NCBI GenBank assembly: GCA_032358165.1
Contig: JAALGY010000008.1
Coordinates: 744,001 to 808,000, forward strand
Length of the DNA: 64,000 bases
Reading direction: 5' to 3'
Source of the DNA: Diplosphaera chodatii
Lineage: Eukaryota > Chlorophyta > Trebouxiophyceae > Prasiolales > Stichococcaceae
Shown piece by piece: positions 1-12,250 of this stretch (positions are counted from its first letter, which is position 1; every line of letters starts with the position of its first letter). Made by a program: the position numbers and the translations under genes. The notes under the pieces were generated by a model, which saw only the letters and a program-made list of their open reading frames with translations, made no database searches and was not told the DNA's origin.

Positions 1-885
1 GCGCCGCTGCGATGCAGGTGCGGGTGCTGACTAAGGAGCCCAAGGGGCGCGACGTCAACGACGGCGACACCTTCTCCTTCAACGCAGGCTTCACAGCGCA
101 GGTCGGCATGCTGCATGTGCACATCGTTGCAGTTGCTGGCAGATGCGATTTTGCAGGTACCGTGGTAGCCAATGCAGGCAGGTCCCACATCCAGCATACC
201 TGGTCACACACAAAGTATAGAGTGCCTCTGGTGTGCCTGCAGCTGTACCGCATCAAGATCAACAGCATCCAGATGCGGGAGACGGTGGAGGAGAACGTGA
301 AGACGAACGAGCAGGTCCTGCAGGACAGGCAGTACCAGGTGCGTCTCCAACTGCTGGTCAATGTGCCGAGCTGCGCCTGAGCTTGTGCAAGGAGGTCACA
401 CTGATCATTAAATACCATTGGATAATCTTGAGCTCAGCATGAGCCGATCGATCATGCATGCAGATGTTTGCGATCAGAACACATGCAGGCACGATCTTCG
501 CTGATCTTTGGTGCTAGCTGGAAAGCAGAGCGCTACTGTTCGTTCCGCTGCAGATTGATGCGGCGATTGTGCGGACCATGAAGACGCGCAAGACGCTGGG
601 CCACACGCTGCTGGTCAACGAGCTGATGAGCCAGCTCAAGTTCCCGATGCGCACCTCCGACCTCAAGAAGCGCATTGAGTCGCTCATCGACCGCGAGTAC
701 ATGGAGCGCGACCCCAACAACCCTGCGGTGGGCAATTGCCCTGCAGCGCTGGCGTGCCACTTAATGCGGATGCCAGATATTGTACCTGGCTCGGCAGAGG
801 CATGCGCTCGCCACTCAGCACAGAAGCAGCGTTCTGACCTCTTCCGCTGTCTTGCCCTGCGCAGGTGTACAACTACCTAGCCTGA
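1..885 (+). CDS. CUL4: Cullin-4, C-terminal part (partial at 5' end)
   Basis: Scaffold subunit of CRL4 (CUL4-DDB1) ubiquitin ligases; the C-terminal part seen here holds the end of the cullin homology domain and the neddylation (WHB) domain. Exons 1-101, 243-338, 554-727 and 865-885 join in phase to a product ending in NNPAVYNYLA-stop. Visible signatures are [11 protein letters not shown], the [10 protein letters not shown] segment, and the Nedd8-site motif [13 protein letters not shown] followed by [17 protein letters not shown]. The lysine of this motif is the expected NEDD8 acceptor. The KEPKGRDV and ETVEEN wording fits CUL4 better than CUL1 or CUL3. The 5' part lies outside the window. 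It converges with the TMEM62-like gene, and a TGTAA signal sits about 200 bases after the stop. Identity as a cullin is certain; CUL4 class is very likely. Confidence 0.93.
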
Positions 886-1088
886 GGTTTACCCTTGACC
901 AGTTGCCCCTCGCGGTGGGGGGGCCAAGTGGATCTCACACTGGGACCTCGGTTGTGCGCTCTGTCGGGTGTGTGTACATATTGCATGAGACGGTGGAACT
1001 CGTTCATAGCGCTGCTAGCAGGCCAGTGTGCAACAGAGTCAGCTAGTCCTGCAGCTGTGGTTGTGACATGTTGATGCCCAAGATGTGG

Positions 1089-1093
1089 TGTAA
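1089..1093 (+). terminator. Poly(A) signal TGTAA for CUL4
   Basis: TGTAA is the usual green-algal polyadenylation signal. It lies 204 bases downstream of the CUL4 stop, which is a plausible 3'-UTR length. Assigned by position only. Confidence 0.45.
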
Positions 1094-1162
1094 TTGTTTG
1101 CAGCAAATGTACTGTCATCCGTCCATGTTAGCACAGCATCGTATGCTTGAGCTTGTCCATGC

Positions 1163-1167
1163 TTACA
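1163..1167 (-). terminator. Poly(A) signal TGTAA (minus strand) for the TMEM62-like gene
   Basis: TTACA on the plus strand reads TGTAA on the minus strand, 257 bases downstream of the stop of the convergent TMEM62-like gene. The rest of 886-1423 looks like the two abutting 3' UTRs and holds no coding exon I can support. Confidence 0.4.
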
Positions 1168-1423
1168 GCAGCGGTTCACGCAATCCGATCACCATTAGTA
1201 GGCAGAGCATTGCAGTTGTATCCAGCGAATATGGCTCACGCCGTCTAACCAAGATGGCTGATGCAGAAAGAGCAACACAATGTGTTGTGCCAGCGGATGT
1301 GGTGGCTGATCTAGGGCATTGAAATCATAGCACAATTATACAACAGCAGTGCAGCTTGTTTGAAACCGCTGATTCGCATTGCGGACAAGAAGTGCCAATG
1401 CATGGTACCATTTGTTGACCACA

Positions 1424-4400
1424 TCACTGTACCGATGGAGTGCTCTGCTTGTTCACAAGCGGTTCAAGGACCTTGTCGCCGTCCGTCGGCGTGTCAGCTG
1501 CTGCATCTGGGAGCTGCTGCGGGGTCGCAGCCGAGTCAGTGTACCAAGCGGTCGCCAGCAGCAGCACGGTGAGCGGGAGGGTCCAGCCGAAGCCCGGCGA
1601 CGCGAACACTGAGGTCGGCCCGAACAGCCGCCACAGCCGCCGCACATTCAGCAGGTGCACCCACGCCAGCGGCGCTCCCGTCAGCACCTGCAGCTCAGCG
1701 GGGTGCACTTGCTTCACCCGTCCATGCATTGACGCACCTACCTGGACATCCCAGACGCCAGCTTCAACAACAGCACAAGCGGCACACCCGCATCCCCAGC
1801 TACATGCGCGGTCTGCGCAGCTGGCAGCACCAAGCCGTCTTGGCCGCGGACCTGCATGATGGTGAGGGGCGCCGGCGTGCCGCCCCTGGTGGCGGGCCGC
1901 GCCCAGCCACCACTGGGCAGCGCCCCCCGCCGTCGCCAGCTGTGCAGCACCCAAGCCAGCCACAGCGTGCCCGGCAGCAGCGTGAAGCCCCAGTGATAGA
2001 AGCACCTGCGCGTAACCGATGGCGCCAGTCATGTCTGATATGCATGCACGCTGGCCTGCAGAAACGGCGGCCAGCAGGAGGCGGGCGTGAACAGTCTGCT
2101 GCGCAGGCACACTCAAGTCTGCCCTGCACCACGCATGTGTGATGCTCGGACGTTGCAGTGTGTTGATCTGCCGGTCAGGTCACCAACACACCTTGCAGCT
2201 GTGTGATATTACGACATCACCCTCGACGATGTCATCAACGCCATCAGGTTTTATCATGCTCCTGATTGCAGAGGCGCGCAATGACAAAGTGAAACGATCA
2301 CCAGCCGGCGGCACTCACAGGATCAGGGTGTCGGGCATGCGGGTGAAGCGCCAGCCGCCCGGCAGCGGGTCCCCCGCCCGCGCCGCGTGCCTCACCAGCA
2401 CGCCCGCCGGGAAGTACAGCCCCACGGGCGCCTCCGTCAGGAAGCGCGCCGCGAACCAGGGCCCCCGCGCCAGGTACACCCCGTACCACACCTGCGCACC
2501 GCGGCCCCGCGCCCTCGCCGGGACCTCCACACGGCAGACACGGCAGCTGCTGGCTGACGGGACCTCGCACATTGTGGTAGGGAACCCCCTGGGTGGGAGT
2601 ATCGAACATCACCGCACCTGCATCAGCCACGGGATGCCCATGGTGGACATCTCGTGCAGCGCCAGCAGCGGGGAGCCCAGCAGCCGCAGGACAGCGGCCG
2701 CCGCGCCCGCCACACTGCCTTCGCTGCCGCCAGCGCTGCCCGTGCTGCCTGCCGACGCGCCGTCGCCGGGACCCCGCAGCGCCGCGACCAGCTGCGCTGG
2801 CAGCAGCCGCGGCAGCAGCAGGCAGCCCAGCAGGTGGCACGCCCACAGGACATACGCGGACCTATGGGCAGCAGGTCAGTGTTGGCCATTGATTAGGCAA
2901 CGTGTCACGGCAAAGGTGTGCAGTGCAGCGCCATGCCATAAGACCCGCTAGCAACCGTACAGCAGGAGCAAGCTGTGCCAGCCCAGCTGCGCACGACTAT
3001 TCTGAGTCACCGCTCATGACAAGGACAGGTAACGGGCGGCAGTCAGGAGACCAGCAGTCGGACAATCTGATAAGTTCACAGCAAGGTCACCTGGTGCCGA
3101 AGCGGCCCATGTCGCACCACAGCACAAAGCGCCCCGCGGCGGCATTGCCCAGCGGCAGCGGCGCCGGCGGCTCCGCCAGCCGCTGCTGCGAGGCGGATCC
3201 GCCTGCAGTGGTACAAACACAGAACTGCGCATATATGGGTCCTCCAGTGTGCGCAGGCGGTGCCAATTTCCAGAAGAGGCGATGTGCCGGCGCCATCATG
3301 CTAAGCACGGCTGCAATGCATGGCAGCGCACCTGCAGCGGACGCCTGCCTGCTGCCGCTGATGATCTTCTTGCCCCCGGCGCTGGTGGCGCTGGTGCTGC
3401 CGTGCTGCGGGGTCGCCGGGTCGAACACCGCGATGCGGCGCTCCTCTGACCTGGACGACCTGCCGTCCGATTCGGTGACCACCACCTGCGTGACCGGCAG
3501 AGCAGCACCTCGCGCAGTTACACGTCAGGAACTGGCTGTGTCACACGCTCTGCCTGCTGCCCAGACAGTGCACGTCGAGCGACGCATTCGTTCGGCTGCC
3601 AGCCGACTGTGCGATGGTGGAGCAGCATGCACTGCCGGCCCTTGCTGGCTGCAGCACAGCTGGTGCGTAGTGGAGGCACAAATGTCGTTTGTGCAAGCCA
3701 ATGCAGACAGGATTGTCAAGGCCCTGCCAACCTGCAGCAGGGCGGTCGGCGCAGTGCCGTCCCAGGGCTCACACCGCAGCCGGTCGGCAATCGAGGCACT
3801 GAAGAGCGGCTGCCCATCGGACACCCTGTCCATTGGCGCCTCCTGCCAGGCGTCCTTGTCCGCGCAGCGCCACCGCAGCGTCACCTGCGTGCAGCGACCT
3901 GCGCTAGTGAGCTTCTCCAGATGGAAAAAGGGGCACACCGGCCTGCCGGCCGTGCAACCTGATGATGGTCCCAGGCAGCCAGCTTGTCAGCATACACACA
4001 CCAGAGCATGTGCTGCAGACAGACGGCGTCGGGACCCTGCCTTGGTGGCGGTCTCGGGGGTGAGTGGGAAGACGAGCGCCCGCACGGCCGCAAAGGTGCG
4101 GGGCCCGCCCGCATGCAGCGGCGCGTACCGCGCGTCCGGCGGGCTGGCGATGACGGCGATGTGGCCATTCACCCGCTGCGTCGGCTCTGCACGCACACGA
4201 GCCGAATCTACGGTGCACACTTGTGGCGGATGCATGCTGTGGCTGGAGGCAGGCTGTCCCTGCTGACCACTGCAGCTCAACTCATCTGCAGACTGAACAG
4301 CTGTGCAGAAGGGGACACGCACCAATCGAAACAATGCTGTAGCCTTTGTCGGTCGGGCCCCGCTTCTGCCGCTGCGCTGGGTTGTCAGCTATTGGCTCTG

Positions 4401-6824
4401 CAGGGGGCGGCCGCGGCTTGACCTACGAATGTACCGAAGCCTCACATCAAGAAATCACCCAGATAAAGTGCAGATGCTGCACAGCGAATCAACAACACAG
4501 CGTGCCCCCCTGGATCAGATCCACATGCAGGCTTCTGATGGCAGTATGCTGTTCACAACCTGCTGCCGGCATACCTTTGTCGGAGTGTTCAGGTACAGGT
4601 CTGCAAAGGACAGCGCCCCCGCGTCGGCGACCAGCACCCTGAACCGTCGGTCGTCCTTCCAGGCAGTGGACTCCAACTCAGCCAGGTGGCCTGCAACCAA
4701 AAATATGGGTCATATGAGCAACTATTGCACCACCATCTACTCTGTCGGTGTGGGAACCATCGCAGGAGACGTGTCTGCCAAATGATGCACCTGAGGGCAG
4801 TGGTGCACAAAACAGCAGAGCAGAGCAGGGTGCGCCCAGCTGTACAGAGGGGGTCGGACCCCTGGGTGCACGGCCGTGACGGCCCACGCAGCAGCTGCGC
4901 CCCACCTGCGCCGACGCCCAGGTGCAGTAGGTGCTGCCGCTGGCCGAACAGGCCGTGCAGGTGGCCGCACAGGTAGGCCACCACGCCGTGCGACGCCAGC
5001 AGCCCCCGCAGCGACCCGTCGTTCACATCCTCCTTCAGGCGCTTGGAGCTGCACGCACAACGTGGGCTGCCACATGAACTGCCACGTGTCTCAGCAGGTG
5101 CACTGTTCAGGTGCACCTGCTTGCATGTCTGCATCCTGGAGCAACCACACACTTCATTGTCTACTGCCCCCAGCCGCAGTGTCAAGCACATGCTTGCCTG
5201 GTGGGCAGGTGGTTGTGCGCGCCGTTCTGTGCAGGGAGCCGGTCGTAGCGCGCAGTGTCGGGGTGCACAACCACCGACAGCGGGTAGCGCCCCGCCGCAA
5301 CGACCACTGGGGCGCACCCATGCAGCCTGCAGATGGTGCGTAAGCTTGATACTAGCAGATTTGAAGGACTACTGCAGCAGAATAGGCATGCTAGCAGCTT
5401 AGAGCGCAGCAGAGCTGTGCTGAATTGCAAGCATGTGGGGATGATGCCACAGCAGGGCAGCTCGTAATGCTCATCGATCGATTTGTCGTCTCACACTCAT
5501 GTGAGTCGGAATGCCCAACATACTCGTAGTGGGTTCAAGCATCAGTCTGCTGTGCCCGGATCATCGATGCATCGACAGCAGCGTGAAGCAGTCAGAGGCT
5601 CACTGGTTGTGCGCATCCAGCTTGAGCATCGCTGCATCCACTTCTGCGAGCAGGGCGAGGTCGGCGCGCCCAAAAAAGTCTGTCGGACCCCGCAGCCCCG
5701 GCGAGGGCGTCAGGTCGATGGTCAACACCACGGCCGCCGGGCACTCAGCGCTGCTGGGAGCTGCAGCGAGTCGCACCAAGACGGTCTGACCTCTGGGCGC
5801 CTAGAATGCCTGCAGTTGCTTCAGCGATGCAGTATTGCAGACCACCAGGGGAGGCAGAGGACGAGCACCTGCGCCGCTGCGGTCGGGGAGCGGCAGCATG
5901 GACACACGCTGTGTGGCGTTGCGGCGGCCGGCAGCGGCATACGCCGCAAAGTAGTCTGGCGGCACGCCCCTGCACAATGCTGAGTACGTCACTTCATGCA
6001 ACCAAGTCAGGTGCAGCTGCTAGGTCAAACCTGAGCTCACACATCTCACACGCATACCTTTGGATGACATCAAAGACATCGTGATTCTGCACGGGAGCAA
6101 GGTTGATCATGACACAGCATGAAGTACACTGGCAATTGTTTCCACTAGATCTTTGAAACGATTGGCAGGTCGGTCATATAACATTGCTCACCCCGCGCAG
6201 GTCCATGATCACGTTTTCTGGCACGCCCGCTGCCGTCGCGTTATCAATCAGTCGCCGGTACTTCTGCACAGCATGCAAACCCCAATCCTTGACCAGACTA
6301 GGTCAAGAAGCATTGGCCTGTGACCTGCAGCACATCCGCACGCCATATATCAACCACCAGACTCGTCGACTGACCTGCCACTCGCCAGCGTCTTGCGCGC
6401 CGCGCATGAGCTTGGTCTTGCCGTCGACCAGGTCTCCGGTCAGCAGCAGTGCCCCCGGCGCCAGTGGGCGCAATATGTTTGATGCAAAGTAGCCCCAATC
6501 GCCCTCTTTGTCGCCAAACTGCGGCAGCTGCTGCACGGCATAGCGGCTGAGATGGATGTCGCTGACCTGCACGAACCAGGCGAGGCCGCCAGACGCCTGC
6601 ATGCCTGCAGCACATGACCAACACCGGGCGTTGACTGCCACTGACGTTGGGGTCTGATGGTTGCAATCTGCAGCCGTGGCATCACAAAGTGCTCGTGTCA
6701 CGACTGTCCAACAAACAAAGAAGAGCGTGCGTTCAAATCTTCACATGTGCTCACTCGCGGCAGAGCATGGTCTCGCCAGGAAGCACAACGCCGTTAGGCA
6801 TATCGCGGAGTGGAGGCGCAACAT
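1424..6824 (-). CDS. TMEM62-like metallophosphoesterase membrane protein
   Basis: Seventeen exons join in phase to about 827 aa (first 6755-6824, then 6375-6604, 6192-6263, 6058-6086, ... last 1424-1687). The ATG at 6822-6824 opens a hydrophobic signal peptide (LRLHSAICLTALCFLA). The calcineurin-like phosphoesterase core follows with its metal-ligand motifs in order: VQVSDIHLS, LLTGDLVDGK, GNHDVFDV (split by an intron) and LCGHLHGLFG. A jelly-roll-like region is followed by hydrophobic probable membrane segments in the C-terminal third. This order matches animal TMEM62 and plant At3g03305-type proteins. Substrate and reaction are unknown in the family. Two of its introns (donors after 5198 and 4041) must be GC-AG to keep frame. 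The end of the exon near 5846 could shift by three bases. Confidence 0.85.
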
Positions 6825-7474
6825 TTTGTAGGTAACTACATCCACATGGAGCGTGGCTTACAGCACAGGACAAGGAGAATCAAGTCGTCTTCAATGTACG
6901 TTCTTTCACTATCATTGTGCAAAGACTGACGCGAAGCTTGGGTGAACCTGCATCCAGATCATTGCAAGTCAAATCAGTCCGGGGACTTTGCACGCGAAGA
7001 GAATTGAAGGTGCAGACTGGTAGGCAGGTAGGGTCTTTTGTTTACTGTGCACAATCAATCACACTTTGCAACAACGGCATCTGGGCGGCATGCCGGGATG
7101 CGTAGTGAGCGTGCCGTATGCGGTGTCTGCCGTATAGCAGGCGTATGCTCCAGGGTTTGTCCAGGCTCGCGTCATGCCTGCCGAAGCTGCCTCGGTGGGG
7201 TCAGCTTTGCGTGTGCGGTGTTCAGTTGAGGTTGCCGTGTCATTTCAAGGTCACCTGGGGACCACGGTAGCCAGAGCGCTGCTCACAGTGAGAAGAGTAC
7301 AGTTACTTACTGTTGTCCGAAGGTGAGGCTGGCCAGCAACACGCAGGGCAAGGAGAGGAACAAGTCATACACAAGCTGCGCTGCCGTTCTCACCGGGAGC
7401 TTGTGCTTGCTTTGCCATCACGCCTAGGATCCTGACTCGTCTCGCAGGCAAGTGCAACCAAGCCGCCTGTCAGC
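6825..7474. other. Divergent intergenic region, TMEM62-like / PLAC8 genes
   Basis: About 650 bases between two divergent start codons. It should contain both promoters and 5' UTRs. I see no coding exon, no convincing TATA box near either start, and no repeat. Confidence 0.5.
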
Positions 7475-9149
7475 ATGGCGCAGCCGGCCAAGGACGGCTA
7501 TGAAGCCGCACCACTGCTCGACCACGCGGAGGCGGGCGTGCAGACGCCGGACTGGCAGCCTGAGCAGCCAGCGCCGCGCACATGGCACGGCAGTCTGTTC
7601 GCCTGCTGCGGCCCCCAGTGCGACGCGCTGGGCTGGACCACCTGCCTGGTGAGCTTGTGTCGAGCTCTGTGCAGCATCCGCGTGCCGCAATGCTGTGTGG
7701 GCTGCACCCGGACCGGCTCCATGCGCTTCTGGCATGCTGCAACATGGGCCTCATGCGTGCAGGCGACACATTACTTTCCACCGCTCACTTTTGGGCTCAA
7801 CGCGCGCAAGGCGCACGGCAAGTCTGCGCTGCGCGCGGGCCTCATCTTCGCCACGCTCATGCTCCTGAGCTGGGCCCACTACGCTGCGCAGGTAGCTCCG
7901 CCTGGCCCTGTGCTGCACCCATCAGTTGCAGCACCTGCAGTACCCTTCTCTCGGTTGCGCTGGCAGTGGCGTGCATCCAGTGTTCTGCCGCTCACATCAG
8001 CAGCAGCCAAGTGCAGCGATGATCCTCGTGCTCCGGCTGACTTGCGCTCCTGACAAGTGTGATCGGTGTTGCAGATGTCGCTGGTGGACAGTGACTGCCT
8101 GGCTGACTTCATGCCGCCTCCAGACAACCGCAGCCCCCGCCGCATGGGCCCAGCCTTCACGGAATCCAACGGTGCGCGTGGTGCAGCTGTGTTTTGGGAT
8201 GCAGTGCAAACCTGTCATCCGTATGTCCTACCGCAGTACAAACCTTTTGCACCGCTCTGTTTACCCTAGCCAACCTGACTATCGTGTGTCATTGCATTGC
8301 AGGCTCAATGCACCACTGGGCAGCAAAGCCGTTCGGCCGGCCCATGGATGCAGTCAAGGCCAGCGGCCCGCGCTGCGTGCGCTTGATGCAGGTATGCAGT
8401 ATGCCAATGTCGCGCACTCACACCCCTTTCCTGTGGGTGTGCATGCGTGCCCGCCTGCGAGGCTCTGAAGACCTGTATGAGGATCATGGTGTTGACACAC
8501 TCGACATTGCCGTGGCGCAGACATGTGCGCTGCTGAACCTGGCGACGCTGGTGTACGGTCTGGCGCTGCTGGTGTACGGCGCGATGCTGCGCACCTCCAT
8601 GCGCGAGCGCTTTGGCATCCACGGTGCGCATTGCCAGATGCTCATGTAGGACTCAGCACGTTGTCCCTGGTGTTGCTGTTGCGCGTTGTCCGTTTGGGCT
8701 GCAATTTCCATGAGACCACATTGAACGATTGCCACCAAGGCATGCTAGCTTTGCGGGTGCATTGGGCCCATGCTGACCTTGCAGTGTGCCTGCTGCCAAC
8801 AGGCTCGCGCTGCGGCGACCTCTTCGCATGGCTCTGCTGTGCGCCGTGCAGCATGTGCCAGGTGCGTTTGGGTGGTTTCTCACATAAGCTGTGCAGCCTG
8901 TTGGTCTGCGATGTACTGCTTACATTTGCGCATGCACCTCTGGCCGTGGGGAACATGAGGCAAGCCAATGGAACGTTTGATGCCTGCGTGTTGCAGGAGG
9001 CACGCACGCTGGCCGTCAACAACGTCGAGCTGGGCCAGTGGAACGGGCCAACCCCAGGGCTGCCAGTCGTCTACTTTGCGGCCGCAGAGACGCAGGCCCC
9101 GTGTGTGCCCGTCATGTCTGCCGACATCATCAAGCCAACCAAGCCATGA
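7475..9149 (+). CDS. PLAC8-domain (Cys-rich) membrane protein
   Basis: Seven exons (7475-7648, 7763-7891, 8075-8171, 8303-8391, 8521-8623, 8803-8861, 8997-9149) join in phase to 267 aa. PLAC8 features are visible: LFACCGPQCDALGWTTC, then a hydrophobic stretch with LTFGLNARKA (the family's CPCxxFGxN region with the first Cys pair replaced), a second hydrophobic segment LVYGLALLVYGAMLR, then RERFGIHGS, GDLFAWLCCAPCSMCQEAR. The last motif is the classical PLAC8 cysteine cluster. Plant members act at membranes in organ-size control, cadmium resistance or calcium entry; no specific role can be assigned here. The central linker (residues about 100-165) is longer than in plant FW2.2/PCR proteins. 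The first ATG of the open exon was chosen as start. Confidence 0.82.
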
Positions 9150-12100
9150 AGCAGCATGGGCGATCTCAAAGGGATGATGGATTTTGTATGTCATGTGGAG
9201 AGACGGCTTGTGAGGCCACTGGTGCTGTCCAGCATGCACATGCCAAGCTGTAGGCGAGGTTCTGTACGTCGTATGGATCAGGGCACTGTTGCGCAGATGT
9301 AGTGCAGACTCTGGCAGGAGTTCATCGCGCTTGAAGCCTTCGAGTTCGTTGCTTGTTGACCCATGTACACCCGCTGCATCTGATCTGTACACTGTTTTTG
9401 TTGGATTTGTAGCAGTTTGACTTTGAGCCTTTGCCGGCTAGATTGCATGGTCTGCCGTGCGGAACGCATCTATCACATGCAATTTGCGAGGCAACGTGCT
9501 GCCGTAGACCAGCCACATAATGTCGCGTCAGGTCGCGGTTCATGCTGTGTGACGCACAGGCTGTGCAGGATGCATATACGATTGGGAGCGTTCATTTGGA
9601 GGGAAGGTCGGTCGGACACATGAGGACCGTTCTTCATTGAACAGCTTGCCGCCGCCACATCCTACACCGTCTGTTGTCTTGTGCAACCCCTCGTGCGAAC
9701 ATGCGTGCAGATCTTCACGTATTGCCAATGAGCAAACACTTGTGTTGCCCATTGATAAACCTTGTCTTGATCTCTCCAGTTTTGCAGCAGCAGCAGCAGC
9801 AGCAGCAGTGGCATATACCAATAGCCAGGACACACGCAGGCTGCCGCACATTCTGGTCAGCATGCTGGTGCTGTGAAGGTCACGCTGCCAGATGGCAGTC
9901 CTGGTGCTGCAGCAGGCAGCTGTCGAGACCCTGGGAACGGCTGGGGATCTAGCGTGCGGATGTTTGTGGGTGGAGAGGGCCCCGTGCCGCTCATTCTGGC
10001 GAATGCAGCTGCCGTCCGGCCCGCCGCCGGCGCCTCTTGCGGAGCCCTGGCATACCAATATCCTCATGTTGGTATCGCAGCTGCAGTCCAGCCACAGTCA
10101 GCCACGTTGCAGTCGATAGCACCAGGAGGGACCTGGGCTTCCAGCTGTAGCAGATGCAGCCATGCCAGCGTTGGCGGCGGCACAACTGGTAGCCACAGCT
10201 CCGCGGCCAGCAGAGCCTGTTCCCAGCGCTCGGCATGATCGGCAGCTTCGCACGACTGCTAGAACACCTGGAGGTGGCAGGGCCAGGCGGCAGCATGGCC
10301 CTGCAGCGGCACGAGAGCCAGCTGGGCAGCAGCTGCTGGCGGAGTGGCGAGAGCAGTGGGTGCGCCTTTGGGCTAAGCTTGAACAAGCGTTCGGAGCCAT
10401 GAAGGGAGGATTAGTGACGGTCGAATGACAGGCCTGCGGCAAAGCAGGTTGGGCGATCAGCGTGGCGTCGGGGCATTTGCAGCATGTGTCGAGAATGTGG
10501 AGCATACAACACACCGCATGCGGCAGGCACTGCTGTTGATGATTACCGATCAGCGCCGCAAACCACGATTGTGTCATACATGAGGCAAGCCCGAGGGCTC
10601 TTTTGGTTGGCCGAATCAACATCGCACCGTTCGACGTGCATGTCTGTATACTGGTGCATGCAGATCAGGACGCGTGGAATAATCTGCGCCAGGGGAGTGG
10701 GCCGCGCCAGCACATTCAGCTGATTTGGAGTGTCGACAGCAATAATAATGGTCGGTTGCTGTTGCTTCAGAGGAGCAGTTTGCGCCACTGATGCTGCGAC
10801 TGTGTGCTGAGCCTCGTCAACATGCCAGCATGAGGCTCCACCGATGTATGTAAACAGGCAGACCCGGTGCACTTCCAATCTATGGGCTCACAACTCCCGA
10901 GCATCCAGAGCTGCTGTGACTGAGCGCAGCTTGACCCATCACGAGGCTCGCAGCTCAAGCAGAGATGGGTGCAGCTGCTCGGCCGGTGGGGTGCAGCGAG
11001 GTGCGCATCCAGTCACACATCCCGGCCACATGAGAGAGGCCATTGAACTAATGAGATCGATGCAACGTGTGTCGTGCGACCGTTACAGCAGCATCCACGG
11101 CTACTGCACCTGTCATGTGCGTGGTGCAGCGGTCAGACCGCTGCACGGGTGCAGCGGCGCGACACGGCACGCGGGTCGCTGCACGGCGGCCTGCGGGCTC
11201 CGGGACGGCTTGCGAACCCGATCAGGCGGGGCGGCGCTGCAACGGCGGCCTCGCACGCGGCGAAGCGGCGAGCGCAGAGGGCGGGGCTGTCGAAACCCAA
11301 CACAGCCCTCGACCAGGCCCCCGGCGCCGAAAGGGGCGGGCCCGATCCCAGGGGCCCAACAGCCTCCGATCTGCCGAAGAACTGTATTGGCACCCTAGAC
11401 AACCGGCTAACTGGGGCACACTGCGCTCCCAGTCAGCGGGGTAACCTTCGGATACACTCAACGAAGCAGTGAGACACTGGCAGAGTGGCTTGCCTAGCAA
11501 GCAGATGCGTAGTCTCCTGGGCGCAACATGTGTCGGTGCCGACCAGCCCGAGTGAGTCTGGTGCAAGGGGAGTAGGTGTTCCCTTGTCTGGTGTGAATGT
11601 CGGCTGACTAACCCCCTCTGCCAGGTCAGCCAGGGGCTTGAGATGCACCGTTATCGCCTTTCTTGTACGCCCGTGTCGCGCTTCGGATAGATCGTGCAAT
11701 CCATCTCTTCACAATCCCATCACTCGCTATGTTATAAGTGTTTCAGATTGCAGTTTGGACATCAATACACATGCTGATGTGTCAGCAAGCACTCACAACA
11801 TGTTCCGGGGCGCCAGCGGCTGGCTTGGACCGTGCACGCCTCCAGTGCGATCGTGCATGCATGTACACTTGCTGGTGGCTGCTGTGCCGCGCGTGACAGT
11901 GCCCATGGCCCACCAGGAAGGCCCACTCGTCATGGCCCCATAGGTGATGACTGCCCAGTCACGTCCATTTGCTCTGCATAGTGCTGTGGTAGAAAGGATG
12001 CGACGCGGCCGCAGCTGATCGCTGATCACAAGGCCGCCTGGTGCAGGCGGCGGGCCTCTTTCGCCCGCCAGGCTGTCCCCGCCGTGCATTGCTGTGTGCC

Positions 12101-12250
12101 TCGCAATCTCGACGGCGACGGCAGCTGCCTTGTGCGCCTCCAGGTATCGGCAGCTGAACCACAGCCTCTCGCAGCTGGTTGGCTCATTCGGCATCGGCAT
12201 GCGCGCGATGCCCAGAAATGTATGATCACGAAACTTGCTTCCTGCTGCAG
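9150..12250. other. 3.1 kb without a supported gene
   Basis: This stretch holds the PLAC8 3' flank, an AT/GT-rich part (9150-9870), and GC-rich islands near 9870-10430 and 11100-11400. The islands have open frames on both strands, but none shows a recognisable domain or a clean chain of splice sites. The missing 5' exons of the large gene that I pick up at 12251 may lie in 11000-12250; exon-like text occurs around 11130-11350 and 12084-12150. No tRNA or rRNA signature was found. Confidence 0.5.
9785..9808 (+). repeat. (CAG)8 microsatellite
   Basis: Eight uninterrupted CAG units outside any gene I can support. A simple repeat likely to vary between strains. Confidence 0.9.

Noticed and set aside
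9873..10428. Open frames that could be a small Ala/Gly-rich gene
   Set aside because: No start, domain or splice chain supports it; frames are open on both strands in this GC-rich patch.
11130..11400. GC-rich patch with open frames on both strands, possible 5' exon of the large gene
   Set aside because: No donor or acceptor could be joined in phase to the exon at 12251, so it is left as unassigned.
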